In this document: positions 1 through 7,490 of the stretch, piece by piece | How positions within the stretch are numbered: the stretch's first letter is position 1 | Layout: every line of letters begins with the position of its first letter | Origin: DATMBF01 sp035559595 | Lineage (GTDB): Bacteria; Bacteroidota; Ignavibacteria; UBA10030 | DNA length: 64,000 nucleotides | Assembly (NCBI GenBank): GCA_035559595.1 | Contig: DATMBF010000015.1 | Location: forward strand, 1 to 64,000 | Direction: 5' to 3' | Notes under the pieces: generated by a model | Seen by the model: the letters and a program-made list of their open reading frames with translations, nothing else | Database searches by the model: none | Told to the model about the DNA's origin: nothing | Made by a program: the position numbers and the translations under genes

Positions 1-560
1 TTGTGATATTCGGAATTCTCGCCGTGACGATTGCGCGTGTCCAGGTTAATATCAACAATGCCATTTACGAGAACTCTGCAAGCCTCATCGCCCAGTCCAA
101 CGCGACGAATCTTGCAAAACAGATCGAGTTCGACCTGACGAAAATCGGCTACGGTGTTCCGGCCGGCCAGAAGATTCTCTACGGTGATACGGCAGAAATA
201 CGATTCAAAGCCGACCTTGAAGGTAACGGAGTTATTCACACCGTCCGCTATCGTACCGGAACAACCGTCGAGGCAGATGAGACCGTAAATCCCTCCGACT
301 TTCCGATCAAGCGATCAGACAATTACGGTGAGATTACTCAATTATGGGGAACCGTGCGGTTCCGCTTCTGGTACTATGACTCACTGCATAACATGATCCC
401 CACCCCGGTCAGTAGTGCCAGTGAGCTTGCAAGAGTCTATTCCATCAATACTCTTTTTGTCGTCGAAGCTCGCGAACCGGGGAGTATCACGGTCGATACA
501 ACATATTATTCAATAACGTGGGAGAAGTTGACGTACCCGCGCAATCTGAGAAGCTTCTAG
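1..560 (+). CDS. Minor-pilin-like (PilW-type) protein, 5' truncated
   Basis: The reading frame is open to the left edge, so the true start lies outside the window; the GTG at position 3 is only the first in-frame start codon visible. The visible 185 residues begin inside a hydrophobic segment (IFGILAVTIARVQVNI) followed by a helical NNAIYENSASLIAQSNATNLAKQIE stretch broken here as Asn/Ala-rich, and then a beta-rich globular part. That is the layout of a pilin-like protein: N-terminal membrane helix continuing into an amphipathic helix, then a soluble domain. It ends 13 bases before the next gene, which has similar architecture, and lies near pilB and pilC. I infer a minor pilin or pseudopilin of the PilW/PulJ kind; the leader peptide that would prove it is not in the window. 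Confidence 0.55.
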   Translation, partial: VIFGILAVTIARVQVNINNAIYENSASLIAQSNATNLAKQIEFDLTKIGYGVPAGQKILYGDTAEIRFKADLEGNGVIHTVRYRTGTTVEADETVNPSDFPIKRSDNYGEITQLWGTVRFRFWYYDSLHNMIPTPVSSASELARVYSINTLFVVEAREPGSITVDTTYYSITWEKLTYPRNLRSF

Positions 561-573
561 GGAAGGATTCGTT

Positions 574-1614
574 ATGGGACGCATGGCTTTGATGTCGGTG
601 TTGGCGCTGGCAACAGCGTTTTCCATTATCGGGATTAACCTGCGCGATTCGGGAACGGAGGCATCGCGCGCGCAATCGAACTATATCCGCTATTCCGCCG
701 CCCGCAACATTGCACGCGCTGCAGTGAATCTCCGGCTCCGTGAGGTCGATAAAGACACCTCCGGAAAAACGGCGATCGTCGGTAGAATCGATGGAACGTT
801 CTACGGCGCGACGTATTACACCATTGCCGATACGGGCAAGACGCGTGACACGCTTCGAATCCAATCCGTGGGAATGTACGAGGGAACAAGCTACCAGATG
901 CGCATCAAACTCCAACGATTCCCCAAACCCTTCCCCGAGGTGAATGCCGGTCTCGGTATCCGCGCAGAGAAGGCTCAGTTTACAATCAACGGGAAAGCAT
1001 ACGTTGACGGAAGGAATTACTCTGCCGATGGAAGTACATTGCAGGATAGTGGGCATAAAGCCGGTGTCACAGTGATGGATAGTACGGGTCTTGCAGACGT
1101 CATCCAAGACACGGCAAAGATCTATGGCAGCCCCGATGCTAAAATAGACACCACCACCGCCAATCCCGCCGACTTCATTAATGAGTACAGGGCTAATGCC
1201 GACTTCTACTACGGGCCGGGCGAGTATCCGAACAATATCACGTGGGGATCGCCGACGAACCCTGTCATCGTTTTCTGTGAAACATCTGATACTACGCAGA
1301 CCGTGCATTTTAGCGGGAATGTAACCGGGTGGGGGATTCTCGTTATCATAGGAAGCCTCAAAGCGTCGGGAAATTTCTCTTTCTTCGGACTCACGGTTGT
1401 CTACGGCGCCAACAACAAAGTTGATATTACGGCATCGGGCAATGCCACCTTTGTCGGAGGACTGATTATGGCTGGTGGCAAGGAAAGTTCCTTCACAATC
1501 AACGGTCAAGGGAACGACCCTGCATCAGTCAAGTACAGCAGCGCGGCATTGTACAACGCGAGATTTATCAGGAAACTGCTTGCTTACAAAGTAATGGACT
1601 GGTGGGAGGAGTAA
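574..1614 (+). CDS. PilX-like pilus-associated exported protein
   Basis: 346 residues, ATG start preceded by GGAAGG at suitable spacing and 13 bases after the upstream gene, so the two are co-transcribed. Residues about 3-22 form a hydrophobic segment (MALMSVLALATAFSIIGI) followed by a polar helix rich in Ser, Ala and Arg (SGTEASRAQSNYIRYSAARNIARAAVN), typical of PilX/minor-pilin N-termini. The rest is beta-rich; residues about 240-320 carry repeated Gly/Asn/Thr strands (NVTGWGILVIIGSLKASGNF) resembling a beta-helix or adhesin-like passenger. No catalytic motif is visible. The context (minor-pilin-like gene upstream, pilB/pilC downstream on the other strand) supports a pilus or type II-like apparatus. 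Exact family is not certain. Confidence 0.6.
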   Translation: MGRMALMSVLALATAFSIIGINLRDSGTEASRAQSNYIRYSAARNIARAAVNLRLREVDKDTSGKTAIVGRIDGTFYGATYYTIADTGKTRDTLRIQSVGMYEGTSYQMRIKLQRFPKPFPEVNAGLGIRAEKAQFTINGKAYVDGRNYSADGSTLQDSGHKAGVTVMDSTGLADVIQDTAKIYGSPDAKIDTTTANPADFINEYRANADFYYGPGEYPNNITWGSPTNPVIVFCETSDTTQTVHFSGNVTGWGILVIIGSLKASGNFSFFGLTVVYGANNKVDITASGNATFVGGLIMAGGKESSFTINGQGNDPASVKYSSAALYNARFIRKLLAYKVMDWWEE

Positions 1615-1708
1615 GGAATAAAGTTACGAGTTTCAAGTTTCGGGGTTTCAAAAAGGAATGGAGTGGCCGGGGTTGGAGGTTCGAGTCAGTGTAACACGCA
1701 CAAAGCGC

Positions 1709-1738
1709 AAAAGGCATCCCATCGTGGATGCTTTTTTT
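1709..1738 (+). terminator. Rho-independent terminator after the minor-pilin pair
   Basis: GCATCC (1714-1719) pairs with GGATGC (1726-1731) around a six-base loop, extended by A/G residues pairing with the following T run; seven T follow the stem (1732-1738). It lies about 95 bases after the stop of the preceding (+) gene and is oriented to end that transcript. Confidence 0.75.
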
Positions 1739-1764
1739 GTTTACGGTAAACTTGTCGAATCGCG

Positions 1765-1844
1765 GATGGGCACCACGTCCATCGCCCAACAGGGTCGTGG
1801 TGTCCATCTTCTTGACCCCACATGGTCGGGATGACATCCCGACC
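1765..1844. repeat. Two adjacent long inverted repeats in a noncoding stretch
   Basis: Positions 1765-1777 (GATGGGCACCACG) pair with 1796-1808 (CGTGGTGTCCATC): 13 pairs with one G-T wobble. Positions 1824-1833 (GGTCGGGATG) pair perfectly with 1835-1844 (CATCCCGACC) around one base. Together with the terminator at 1709-1738 they make three hairpins in the 334-base gap 1615-1948, which otherwise holds no gene I can support. The second dyad looks like a dispersed REP-type element; this is a guess that needs a genome-wide copy count. Confidence 0.5.
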
Positions 1845-1948
1845 TACGTCTTGGACAACCTCCGCGTTTAAAAGAAGACCCCCACCTTGGGACACCCCCT
1901 TCGTCATTCATTCAGCGTGGGACAGGGCCCGCGCTGGCCGACCACGCC

Positions 1949-3742
1949 TTACTCCTCTTCCACGGTGGTGGCTACGACCTCTTCGAGCGTCGTGATTCCT
2001 TCCAACATCCTCTCCATCCCTGAACGCCGCAGAGTCCACATTCCATCCTTCGCGGCCTGTTCACGGATAGCGTTTTCGTCAACTTTCTCCCCAGCGTTCA
2101 GCACGATATCCTTGATGGCTTTCGTGAAATAGAGAGCCTCATGGATAGCCGCGCGGCCTTTGTATCCGCCGTTGCATTTGTCGCATCCGACAGCCTCATA
2201 AAAGGTATGCGTCGCCACCTCCTCTTCGGTAAAGCCGAACTTCAGGAGGTCCTTCTTCTCGTCATCGGTCATCGGCCGTTTACAATTCTTGCAGAGCGTA
2301 CGGATAAGACGCTGGGCCACGATGATGTTGATGGCATAGGCAATGAGGAACGGTTCGATACCCATCTTGTACAGACGCGCAACAGCACTGGGGGCGTCGT
2401 TCGTGTGCAGCGTCGAGAACACAAGGTGACCTGTATTGGCAAGCTTAATGGCTGTCTCGGCCGTCGTCTTGTCACGCATCTCACCGACGAGCACGATGTC
2501 CGGGTCGTGACGCAAGATTCCTCTGATGGCCTGCTCGAATCCCATCTTCGGCCCAATCTTGAGCTGGCGCGCCCCTTTGATGATATACTCCACCGGCTCT
2601 TCGACTGTCAGCACATTGACCGTAGGATCGATGACCTGATAGAGAGCCGCTATCAGCGTTGTGGACTTTCCCGATCCTGTGGGACCCGTGAGAATGACGA
2701 TCCCCTGCGGCTTCTGGATGGCCTTGTAAAAGAATCCGCGCGCCGGTCCCTGCAAACCGAGCTTCTCAAGATCGGTGATAACTTTCCGGTCGTCCAGGAC
2801 ACGGATGACCACGCTTTCGAACTTGTGCTTGAATTCCGTGGTCACGATCGGCATGATCGAGACACGGAAGCGGAGTTGGTGCCCGTCAATCACACGTTGG
2901 ATAAAGCCGTCCTGCGACATCTCCCGCTCGAACCGGTCGACATTCTTCGTCCGGTCCTTAATAACGGCCATAACCGCTTCCGGCATGGTGTTCTCCTGGC
3001 AATGCCAGAGCTGCAGGTTCCCGTCCACCCTAAACATGAAGTTGGTCTTGTTCCCTTCCGCGGCCACGATATGGATATCGGACACGCCGCGGCGCACGGC
3101 TTCAACAAGGCATCCCTCAAAGAGGTTGACCAGCGCGCTCTTGGTGATTTCAGCCTGGAGCGCTTCCTCATCGACCTCGGCCTCTTCTCCACCACCTTCT
3201 TCACCGATCTGTGTCTCACCCTCCTGGAGAAGTTTCAAGAACTCGTTCTGGGCGGGCGCGACCTTCTCCATTAACCCCTGAAGATCCTTCAATCTCACGT
3301 AGCAAATCTCATATTTCTTCACATTGAAGCTTCTCGCAACGACGGGAAGATTCCGTTCGGTGGGATCTGCCGCAATGATGATCAGTTTGTCGGGCTGCCG
3401 TTCGTCGTATTTAAACGGCAGCATTTTGGCCTGAATCATCATCTCCCGCTGTTGATCGGGCAGCGCATCGACAAACTTCTTGATGAAGGCGATCCGCGCT
3501 TCGTCGACCTTCTCGTCCTGGAGATAGATTTCCCGGAACGCATAGAGGTTTGCGACTTCACGGAAGACCGCATCGTGGTCAGCGCCGAACTCCGAGACGA
3601 GAATCTGTCCGAGGTTTTTTCTGTTCTTCTTATTCTCCTCGGAGTCTTTCATCTTCAGAGACTTCTCAAGGGTCTCGAAGTCGATAATCCCTTTCTTGAG
3701 AAGAGTATAACCGATCTTATCAGTTATATCGATTTCGGGCAT
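1949..3742 (-). CDS. pilB: Type IV pilus assembly ATPase PilB (GspE family)
   Basis: 597 residues, the normal length for PilB/GspE. It is the hexameric cytoplasmic ATPase that powers pilin polymerisation at the inner membrane. The N-terminal 150 residues are MshEN/T2SSE_N-like. The catalytic core shows an Asp box (VSDIHI, about residue 220), Walker A (GPTGSGKST, about 353), Walker B (DPDIVLVGEMRD, about 414) and His box (GHLVFSTLHTND, about 438). A tetracysteine zinc site follows (CKNCKRP about 483, CDKCNGG about 520), typical of extension ATPases and absent from retraction PilT. ATG is preceded by GGAG. It lies 42 bases after pilC and is probably driven by the promoter upstream of pilC. GspE of a type II system is the alternative; the pilin-like neighbours favour a pilus. 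Confidence 0.9.
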   Translation of the reverse strand: MPEIDITDKIGYTLLKKGIIDFETLEKSLKMKDSEENKKNRKNLGQILVSEFGADHDAVFREVANLYAFREIYLQDEKVDEARIAFIKKFVDALPDQQREMMIQAKMLPFKYDERQPDKLIIIAADPTERNLPVVARSFNVKKYEICYVRLKDLQGLMEKVAPAQNEFLKLLQEGETQIGEEGGGEEAEVDEEALQAEITKSALVNLFEGCLVEAVRRGVSDIHIVAAEGNKTNFMFRVDGNLQLWHCQENTMPEAVMAVIKDRTKNVDRFEREMSQDGFIQRVIDGHQLRFRVSIMPIVTTEFKHKFESVVIRVLDDRKVITDLEKLGLQGPARGFFYKAIQKPQGIVILTGPTGSGKSTTLIAALYQVIDPTVNVLTVEEPVEYIIKGARQLKIGPKMGFEQAIRGILRHDPDIVLVGEMRDKTTAETAIKLANTGHLVFSTLHTNDAPSAVARLYKMGIEPFLIAYAINIIVAQRLIRTLCKNCKRPMTDDEKKDLLKFGFTEEEVATHTFYEAVGCDKCNGGYKGRAAIHEALYFTKAIKDIVLNAGEKVDENAIREQAAKDGMWTLRRSGMERMLEGITTLEEVVATTVEEE

Positions 3743-3784
3743 GGTTGAACTCCACAGTTAGTGATACCACAAGGGAATAACCGA

Positions 3785-5167
3785 TTACCATTGTATTCCA
3801 AAGCTTGACAGGAGGAACTGGATATACGTTCCGCCGACTTTCGGTCTGACGGTGGCCGTCTCGGAAGAAACAACCGTCAGGGCCATGAGAACGACCATAA
3901 TGATCATCGAGACAACAACCTGAATGACTTCAATGACGTTTTTGAGACGGTAGCCTGTTTCTTTCTCATAGTACTCGGCCAGTTGAAGTGCCGTGTTCTT
4001 GACGGTTCCCGTCTCCGCACCGGAGTTGAAACGAGAGAGAGCCGTCTTTGTGAAAACGCCGGTTGCTTCGAACGCTTCAACGAGTCCTTTTCCTTTTTCG
4101 ATCATCAGCGGAATGGCAACCGTCTTGATCTGATGCTCCATGTATTTGTTCCCGCATGCCTCAGCCGCCATCCGGATGACGTCGATGTTCTCGCCGGAGC
4201 CGCTATAGAGCGCATAGAAGACGCGGCAGAAAATCTCGATCGCAGTTTTGTGCATCAGGTTTCCGATGATCGGAAGCTTGATGAGATATTTATCTGCCAG
4301 GAATTTTCCCTTGTCTGTCGAAAAGAACCTTGCGACGAAAATGGAGGGAACCGCAATAACGATGATAATGTAGAGAACGTTCGCTTGAATCCACCTGCTA
4401 AAATCGAGCGACGCCTTCGTCATGGGGGGGAGTTCAATCTTCATCTTTTCAAACGCCTCGGCCGTTGCCGGGAAGATATAGGCGATATAGAACAGTACCG
4501 CGAGCATCAGGACAAAGAGCGTCACGACGGGCATGATGAGGGCGCTCTTCAGATTTCGCTTGAATTCGGCGTTCCGCTGAAGAAACTTTGCCGTCGCTTC
4601 ATAGATTTCCGCCATGTTACCGCTTTTCGAGGCGAGGCCCAGCATATTGGCCGTAAATTTTCCAAAGACGGGCGCCTGCTTCAGAAATACCTTCTCGCTG
4701 TCTTTTCCTTGTTTGAGCTCGAGGTTGATCTCCTTGATCGCCTCGCGGAGGGTGGGATTCGGGATGTCTTCGACCAGAAGGGTCAGGACTTCGTTGAAGG
4801 GAAGTTTCTGCTTCATCAAATCGGTGCTGACGGAGACGAAGGTGATGATGTCGATGTCCGGAGCCTGCTTGGGCTTGCCAACAAAGAGCTTCTTTCGGAC
4901 ATAGACAACCTGCAAACCCATCTTCTGGAGGGCCTGCGTCACCTCTTCTTTGGTGAAAGCCTTTTGCTCGCCGTCTATCGGCTTGTCGTTCCCTTTTTTG
5001 ACCCGATAAATAAAGGTGACACGCTCGTGAATGCCGGTAATCTTGAACTTCTTCTCCCGGGCCATCTCCTCCGCCCTCTGCTTAGCGGATTTCTTATTCT
5101 CGGCAGTGATCACGCCGGAAATCTGTTTCCCGGAAAGGCTTACACCATCTATTCGGTATTCGGGCAT
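3785..5167 (-). CDS. pilC: Type IV pilus inner-membrane platform protein PilC (GspF family)
   Basis: 460 residues; two T2SSF domains (about 110-230 and 310-435) with membrane segments near residues 210-235 (LIMPVVTLFVLMLAVLF), 272-292 (VLYIIIVIAVPSIFV) and 425-445. The GSGENIDVIRMAAEACGN stretch and LASKSGNMAEIYE stretch match the conserved GspF cytoplasmic lobes. An N-terminal extension of about 100 lysine-rich residues is typical of PilC. It forms the platform that PilB turns during pilus assembly. Start: ATG with GGGAGGA five bases upstream. First gene of the pilC-pilB unit; a promoter with a 17-base spacer sits directly upstream. Confidence 0.9.
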   Translation of the reverse strand: MPEYRIDGVSLSGKQISGVITAENKKSAKQRAEEMAREKKFKITGIHERVTFIYRVKKGNDKPIDGEQKAFTKEEVTQALQKMGLQVVYVRKKLFVGKPKQAPDIDIITFVSVSTDLMKQKLPFNEVLTLLVEDIPNPTLREAIKEINLELKQGKDSEKVFLKQAPVFGKFTANMLGLASKSGNMAEIYEATAKFLQRNAEFKRNLKSALIMPVVTLFVLMLAVLFYIAYIFPATAEAFEKMKIELPPMTKASLDFSRWIQANVLYIIIVIAVPSIFVARFFSTDKGKFLADKYLIKLPIIGNLMHKTAIEIFCRVFYALYSGSGENIDVIRMAAEACGNKYMEHQIKTVAIPLMIEKGKGLVEAFEATGVFTKTALSRFNSGAETGTVKNTALQLAEYYEKETGYRLKNVIEVIQVVVSMIIMVVLMALTVVSSETATVRPKVGGTYIQFLLSSFGIQW

Positions 5168-5207
5168 AGGATTCCTCCCTCACGCTGACGACATCAGGAT
5201 GCTTTCT

Positions 5208-5236
5208 ATAATACCGTTTTTAGAAGACTCTGTCAA
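5208..5236 (-). promoter_or_regulatory. Sigma-70-type promoter for pilC-pilB
   Basis: On the minus strand TTGACA (5236-5231), 17-base spacer, TATTAT (5213-5208). Predicted transcription start near 5201, about 34 bases before the pilC ATG with its GGGAGGA site. The perfect -35 and exact spacing make chance unlikely. Confidence 0.75.
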
Positions 5237-5362
5237 GGCGGACTTGAGATGCGACAGCGGGAGAGCAGGAGGGCCTTTTTCCGGGCGGGATGAAAGGAAG
5301 AGCTCTTCAGCAGATCATCCGCTTCGGAGTTGGGACTGACGACGCGGCAATTGACGAAATTC

Positions 5363-5755
5363 TTACTGAAAGGCTCCGGCAAACGTGAATCCACCCGTGA
5401 GCTTGCCGTCAGGGCCATACTTCCCCTCAATCGTGTTCGCCGGATCTTGCTTGGATGTCCCTCTGAAGGTAATCGTCGTGGCATCCACAGCAACGACCGA
5501 GTACGTAGCATTCTCATTGTCGGAGAGTGCGGTCGGGATTGTATACCCGTTATACGTTGATCCCCCACCCCCACCCATGGCAACCGGGCGTATGCGATAC
5601 TGGTAGGCATTGGCCGAGAGATTTGTGAAGTCAGCGATAATGGCATCCTTGTTTGATCCGACACTCTGTGCAGTGAACATCCCTAATCCGACTGCAATCG
5701 CGATGCCCACAATGATGACGCCAAGGATGATGAGCAGAAGCTGTTGTTGTCCCAT
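5363..5755 (-). CDS. Short type IV pilin-like protein, copy 1
   Basis: 130 residues. Starts MGQQQLLLIILGVIIVGIA, a hydrophobic helix beginning three residues after the start, followed by a polar helix (NKDAIIADFTNLSANAYQYR) and a beta-rich tail with a run of five glycines. This is the lollipop layout of a pilin, with Gly2 as a possible prepilin-peptidase site, but the usual Glu5 of mature pilins is absent. About two thirds identical by eye to the tandem copy at 6051-6443, so a recent duplication. ATG with GGGAGGAGTG upstream. It lies between pilC and its paralog on the same strand. I see no clear terminator between it and the pilC promoter. Likely a major or minor pilus subunit; function is inferred from context. 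Confidence 0.65.
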   Translation of the reverse strand: MGQQQLLLIILGVIIVGIAIAVGLGMFTAQSVGSNKDAIIADFTNLSANAYQYRIRPVAMGGGGGSTYNGYTIPTALSDNENATYSVVAVDATTITFRGTSKQDPANTIEGKYGPDGKLTGGFTFAGAFQ

Positions 5756-5814
5756 GGAACACTCCTCCCTGGAGCTAAAGGGAAAACGTAAAGTTGGATT
5801 GGTTCTCTTCCCCG

Positions 5815-5829
5815 ACGAATCGCGTGCCG
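5815..5829 (-). promoter_or_regulatory. Possible degenerate sigma-54-like element upstream of pilin copy 1
   Basis: Minus strand reads CGGCACG-N4-TCGT: the -24 half (GGCACG) matches the sigma-54 consensus, but the -12 GC is GT, which normally abolishes activity. It is worth noting only because the tandem paralog has a good sigma-54 site at the corresponding place. May be a decayed copy. Confidence 0.25.
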
Positions 5830-5977
5830 GGGAGATGCTAGAAATTTACCCCCACGCTCGGGGTTGTCGGATACAGGAAAGAGAAAAAATTACTTCCCTC
5901 TTTCCTTTTTGACTTCCCACCGAAGCAGAAGCTGCGAGTTCCGTCGGACAAAGCTTGGGTTCAACTCAGCGTACAAC

Positions 5978-6015
5978 AAAAAAAATCCCGTTTCCATTGG
6001 AGGAAACGGGATTTT
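5978..6015 (-). terminator. Rho-independent terminator after pilin copy 2
   Basis: Perfect stem AAAATCCCGTTTCC / GGAAACGGGATTTT with a six-base loop (5996-6001). On the minus strand it is followed by a run of eight T (complement of 5978-5985). It ends the transcript of the gene at 6051-6443, implying that pilin copy 1 has its own promoter. Confidence 0.85.
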
Positions 6016-6050
6016 CGCACTTAACTGATTGCGCGAGAACCTCTGCGATC

Positions 6051-6443
6051 TTACTTGAATGCGCCGCTGAAGGTGAAGCTGCCGGTAAGCTTTCCATCGG
6101 GACCGTACTTACCAACGACCAGGTTACTGGCATCCTGAGTCGAGGTTGCGCTGAACGTAATATACGTCGCATCGACAGCAGAAATTGTATACGTGGCGTT
6201 CTCATTCGATGAGAGAGTACCCGGGATCTGATAGCCTACGTACGTCGATCCACCGCCACCACCCATTGCTGTCGGGCGAATTCTGAACTGATAGGCGTTC
6301 GCGGACAGGTTCGTCAGGTCGGCGATAATCGCGTCTTTGTTAGCGCCGATGCTCTGCGCTGTGAACATGCTCAATCCGACCGCAATGGCGATACCGACGA
6401 TGATAACGCCAAGGATGATGAGCAGAAGTTGTTGTTGTCCCAT
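6051..6443 (-). CDS. Short type IV pilin-like protein, copy 2
   Basis: 130 residues, same length and design as the copy at 5363-5755: identical first 24 residues (starting MGQQQLLLIILG), then SMFTAQSIGANKDAIIADLT, a GGGGG run near residue 62 and a C-terminal GKYGPDGKLTGSFTFSGAF motif shared with copy 1. Differences are concentrated in the middle, as expected of surface-exposed pilin regions. ATG preceded by AAGGAGG. Transcribed from a sigma-54-type promoter (6521-6536) and ended by the terminator at 5978-6015, so it is a single-gene unit. Sigma-54 control is well known for pilA genes of Pseudomonas and Myxococcus, which supports a major pilin role. It lacks Glu5 of canonical pilins. Confidence 0.7.
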   Translation of the reverse strand: MGQQQLLLIILGVIIVGIAIAVGLSMFTAQSIGANKDAIIADLTNLSANAYQFRIRPTAMGGGGGSTYVGYQIPGTLSSNENATYTISAVDATYITFSATSTQDASNLVVGKYGPDGKLTGSFTFSGAFK

Positions 6444-6520
6444 AAATGAACCTCCTTAGTGAGTTTGGGATGAATAGATTACTACTTCGATTAGTGCAAA
6501 CTTTAGGCCCTTCCCTACAC

Positions 6521-6536
6521 AGCCAATCACGTGCCA
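6521..6536 (-). promoter_or_regulatory. Sigma-54 (-24/-12) promoter for pilin copy 2
   Basis: Minus strand reads TGGCACG-TGAT-TGGCT, against the consensus TGGCACG-N4-TTGCT: GG at -24 and GC at -12 have the exact required spacing, with one mismatch. Start predicted near 6510, leaving about 67 bases of leader before the ATG at 6443, which has an AAGGAGG site. Confidence 0.7.
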
Positions 6537-6629
6537 CCACCCTATCCCCGAATTCAGTGCAACAAGGTGGCTCCCTCCTCCCCGCAACAGAAAAAATTAC
6601 CTTTGCTTGGTTATTTTTTCCTTGAAATA

Positions 6630-6653
6630 AGTTCCAAAAAAGGTTTTGGAACT
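6630..6653. promoter_or_regulatory. Perfect 10-bp inverted repeat, possible activator site
   Basis: AGTTCCAAAA (6630-6639), loop AAGG, TTTTGGAACT (6644-6653). It lies about 120-143 bases upstream of the predicted sigma-54 start, the position where NtrC-type activators bind. It also lies 85 bases before the divergent GT2 gene, so it could act on that gene instead. Protein partner unknown; no activator gene is in the window. Confidence 0.45.
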
Positions 6654-6737
6654 CTTAGGATTTTTCCCGAACATTTGCACCACTTTTGTTGCTTTCCCAC
6701 AGCAAATGAGTAAAGCCAAACTTAGCGAATTTACAGA

Positions 6738-7490
6738 ATGAAGTCAAGTAGAGAGTTCAGCCGAATTCCGAGATCCAAGAAACCACGCGTCGTTGTAGTC
6801 CTCCCGGCATACAGGGCGGAAAAGACACTTGAGATCACTGTTCGGGATATTCCAAGAAAGGTCGTTGACGAGATCATTCTCGTTGATGATGCAAGCGACG
6901 ACCAAACGGTCAAAATTGCCAAGAGATTAGGTCTGACGGTAAAGCTCCATCCCATGAACAGAGGTTACGGGGGAAACCAAAAAACCTGTTACGAGCTTGC
7001 CCTTGCAAGAAAGGCCGATATCATTGTGATGCTGCACCCGGACTATCAGTACGATCCAAAGCTTATCCCCCATTTTGTCGATTTCATTGCCCATGGCTAC
7101 TTTGATGTCATGTTGGGAACCAGAATCCGAACCAGAAAAGAAGCACTTGCGGGCGGAATGCCGAAATACAAGTACATCTCGAACCGGCTCCTGACGATCT
7201 TCGAAAACATCGTGAGCGGCCACAATCTTTCCGAATGGCACACAGGCATGCGCGCCTACCGGCGTGAAGTGCTTGAGACAATCGACTTCAGGAACAACTC
7301 CGACGATTTCGTTTTCGACAGTCAGGTGCTGTTTCAAATCATCGAAAAAGGATTTAAGATCGGAGAGATTCCGGTTCCGGTCCGGTATTTTCCGGAAGCC
7401 TCAAGCATCAACTTTGTTCGGAGCGTTCAGTACGGATTGGGTACGGTTTGGACAGCAATCAAATTCCTCTTCAGAAGACTCCTGCGGTAA
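6738..7490 (+). CDS. GT2 glycosyltransferase, polyprenyl-phosphate mannose synthase (DPM1-like)
   Basis: 250 residues. GT-A fold signature: VVVVLPAYRAEKTLEITV at the start of the domain, the nucleotide-binding IILVDDASDDQT (about 47-58), the metal-binding HPDYQYDP where DxD lies (about 100), and the acceptor-loop HTGMRAYRREVL (about 170). The protein lacks the C-terminal membrane helices of longer GtrB types, like short DPM1 enzymes. Expected reaction: transfer of a sugar, typically mannose from GDP-mannose, to a polyprenyl phosphate on the cytoplasmic face. The product is the donor used by GT39/TMTC-type enzymes, several of which follow directly. ATG lacks a strong ribosome site. Sugar specificity cannot be read from the sequence. 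Confidence 0.8.
   Translation: MKSSREFSRIPRSKKPRVVVVLPAYRAEKTLEITVRDIPRKVVDEIILVDDASDDQTVKIAKRLGLTVKLHPMNRGYGGNQKTCYELALARKADIIVMLHPDYQYDPKLIPHFVDFIAHGYFDVMLGTRIRTRKEALAGGMPKYKYISNRLLTIFENIVSGHNLSEWHTGMRAYRREVLETIDFRNNSDDFVFDSQVLFQIIEKGFKIGEIPVPVRYFPEASSINFVRSVQYGLGTVWTAIKFLFRRLLR

Noticed and set aside
487..1509. 340-residue open frame on the minus strand opposite the PilX-like gene
   Set aside because: Exactly antisense to a gene with pilin-like N-terminus and ribosome site; composition rich in Arg, Cys and Ser, no family resemblance.
2141..3274. 377-residue open frame antisense to pilB
   Set aside because: pilB has all ATPase motifs; the antisense frame has no ribosome site or known motif.
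3983..5188. 401-residue open frame antisense to pilC
   Set aside because: Shadow of a gene with clear GspF domains, promoter and ribosome site.
5297..5308. 12-bp palindrome GAAGAGCTCTTC upstream of pilC
   Set aside because: Too short to call an operator without other copies; could be chance.
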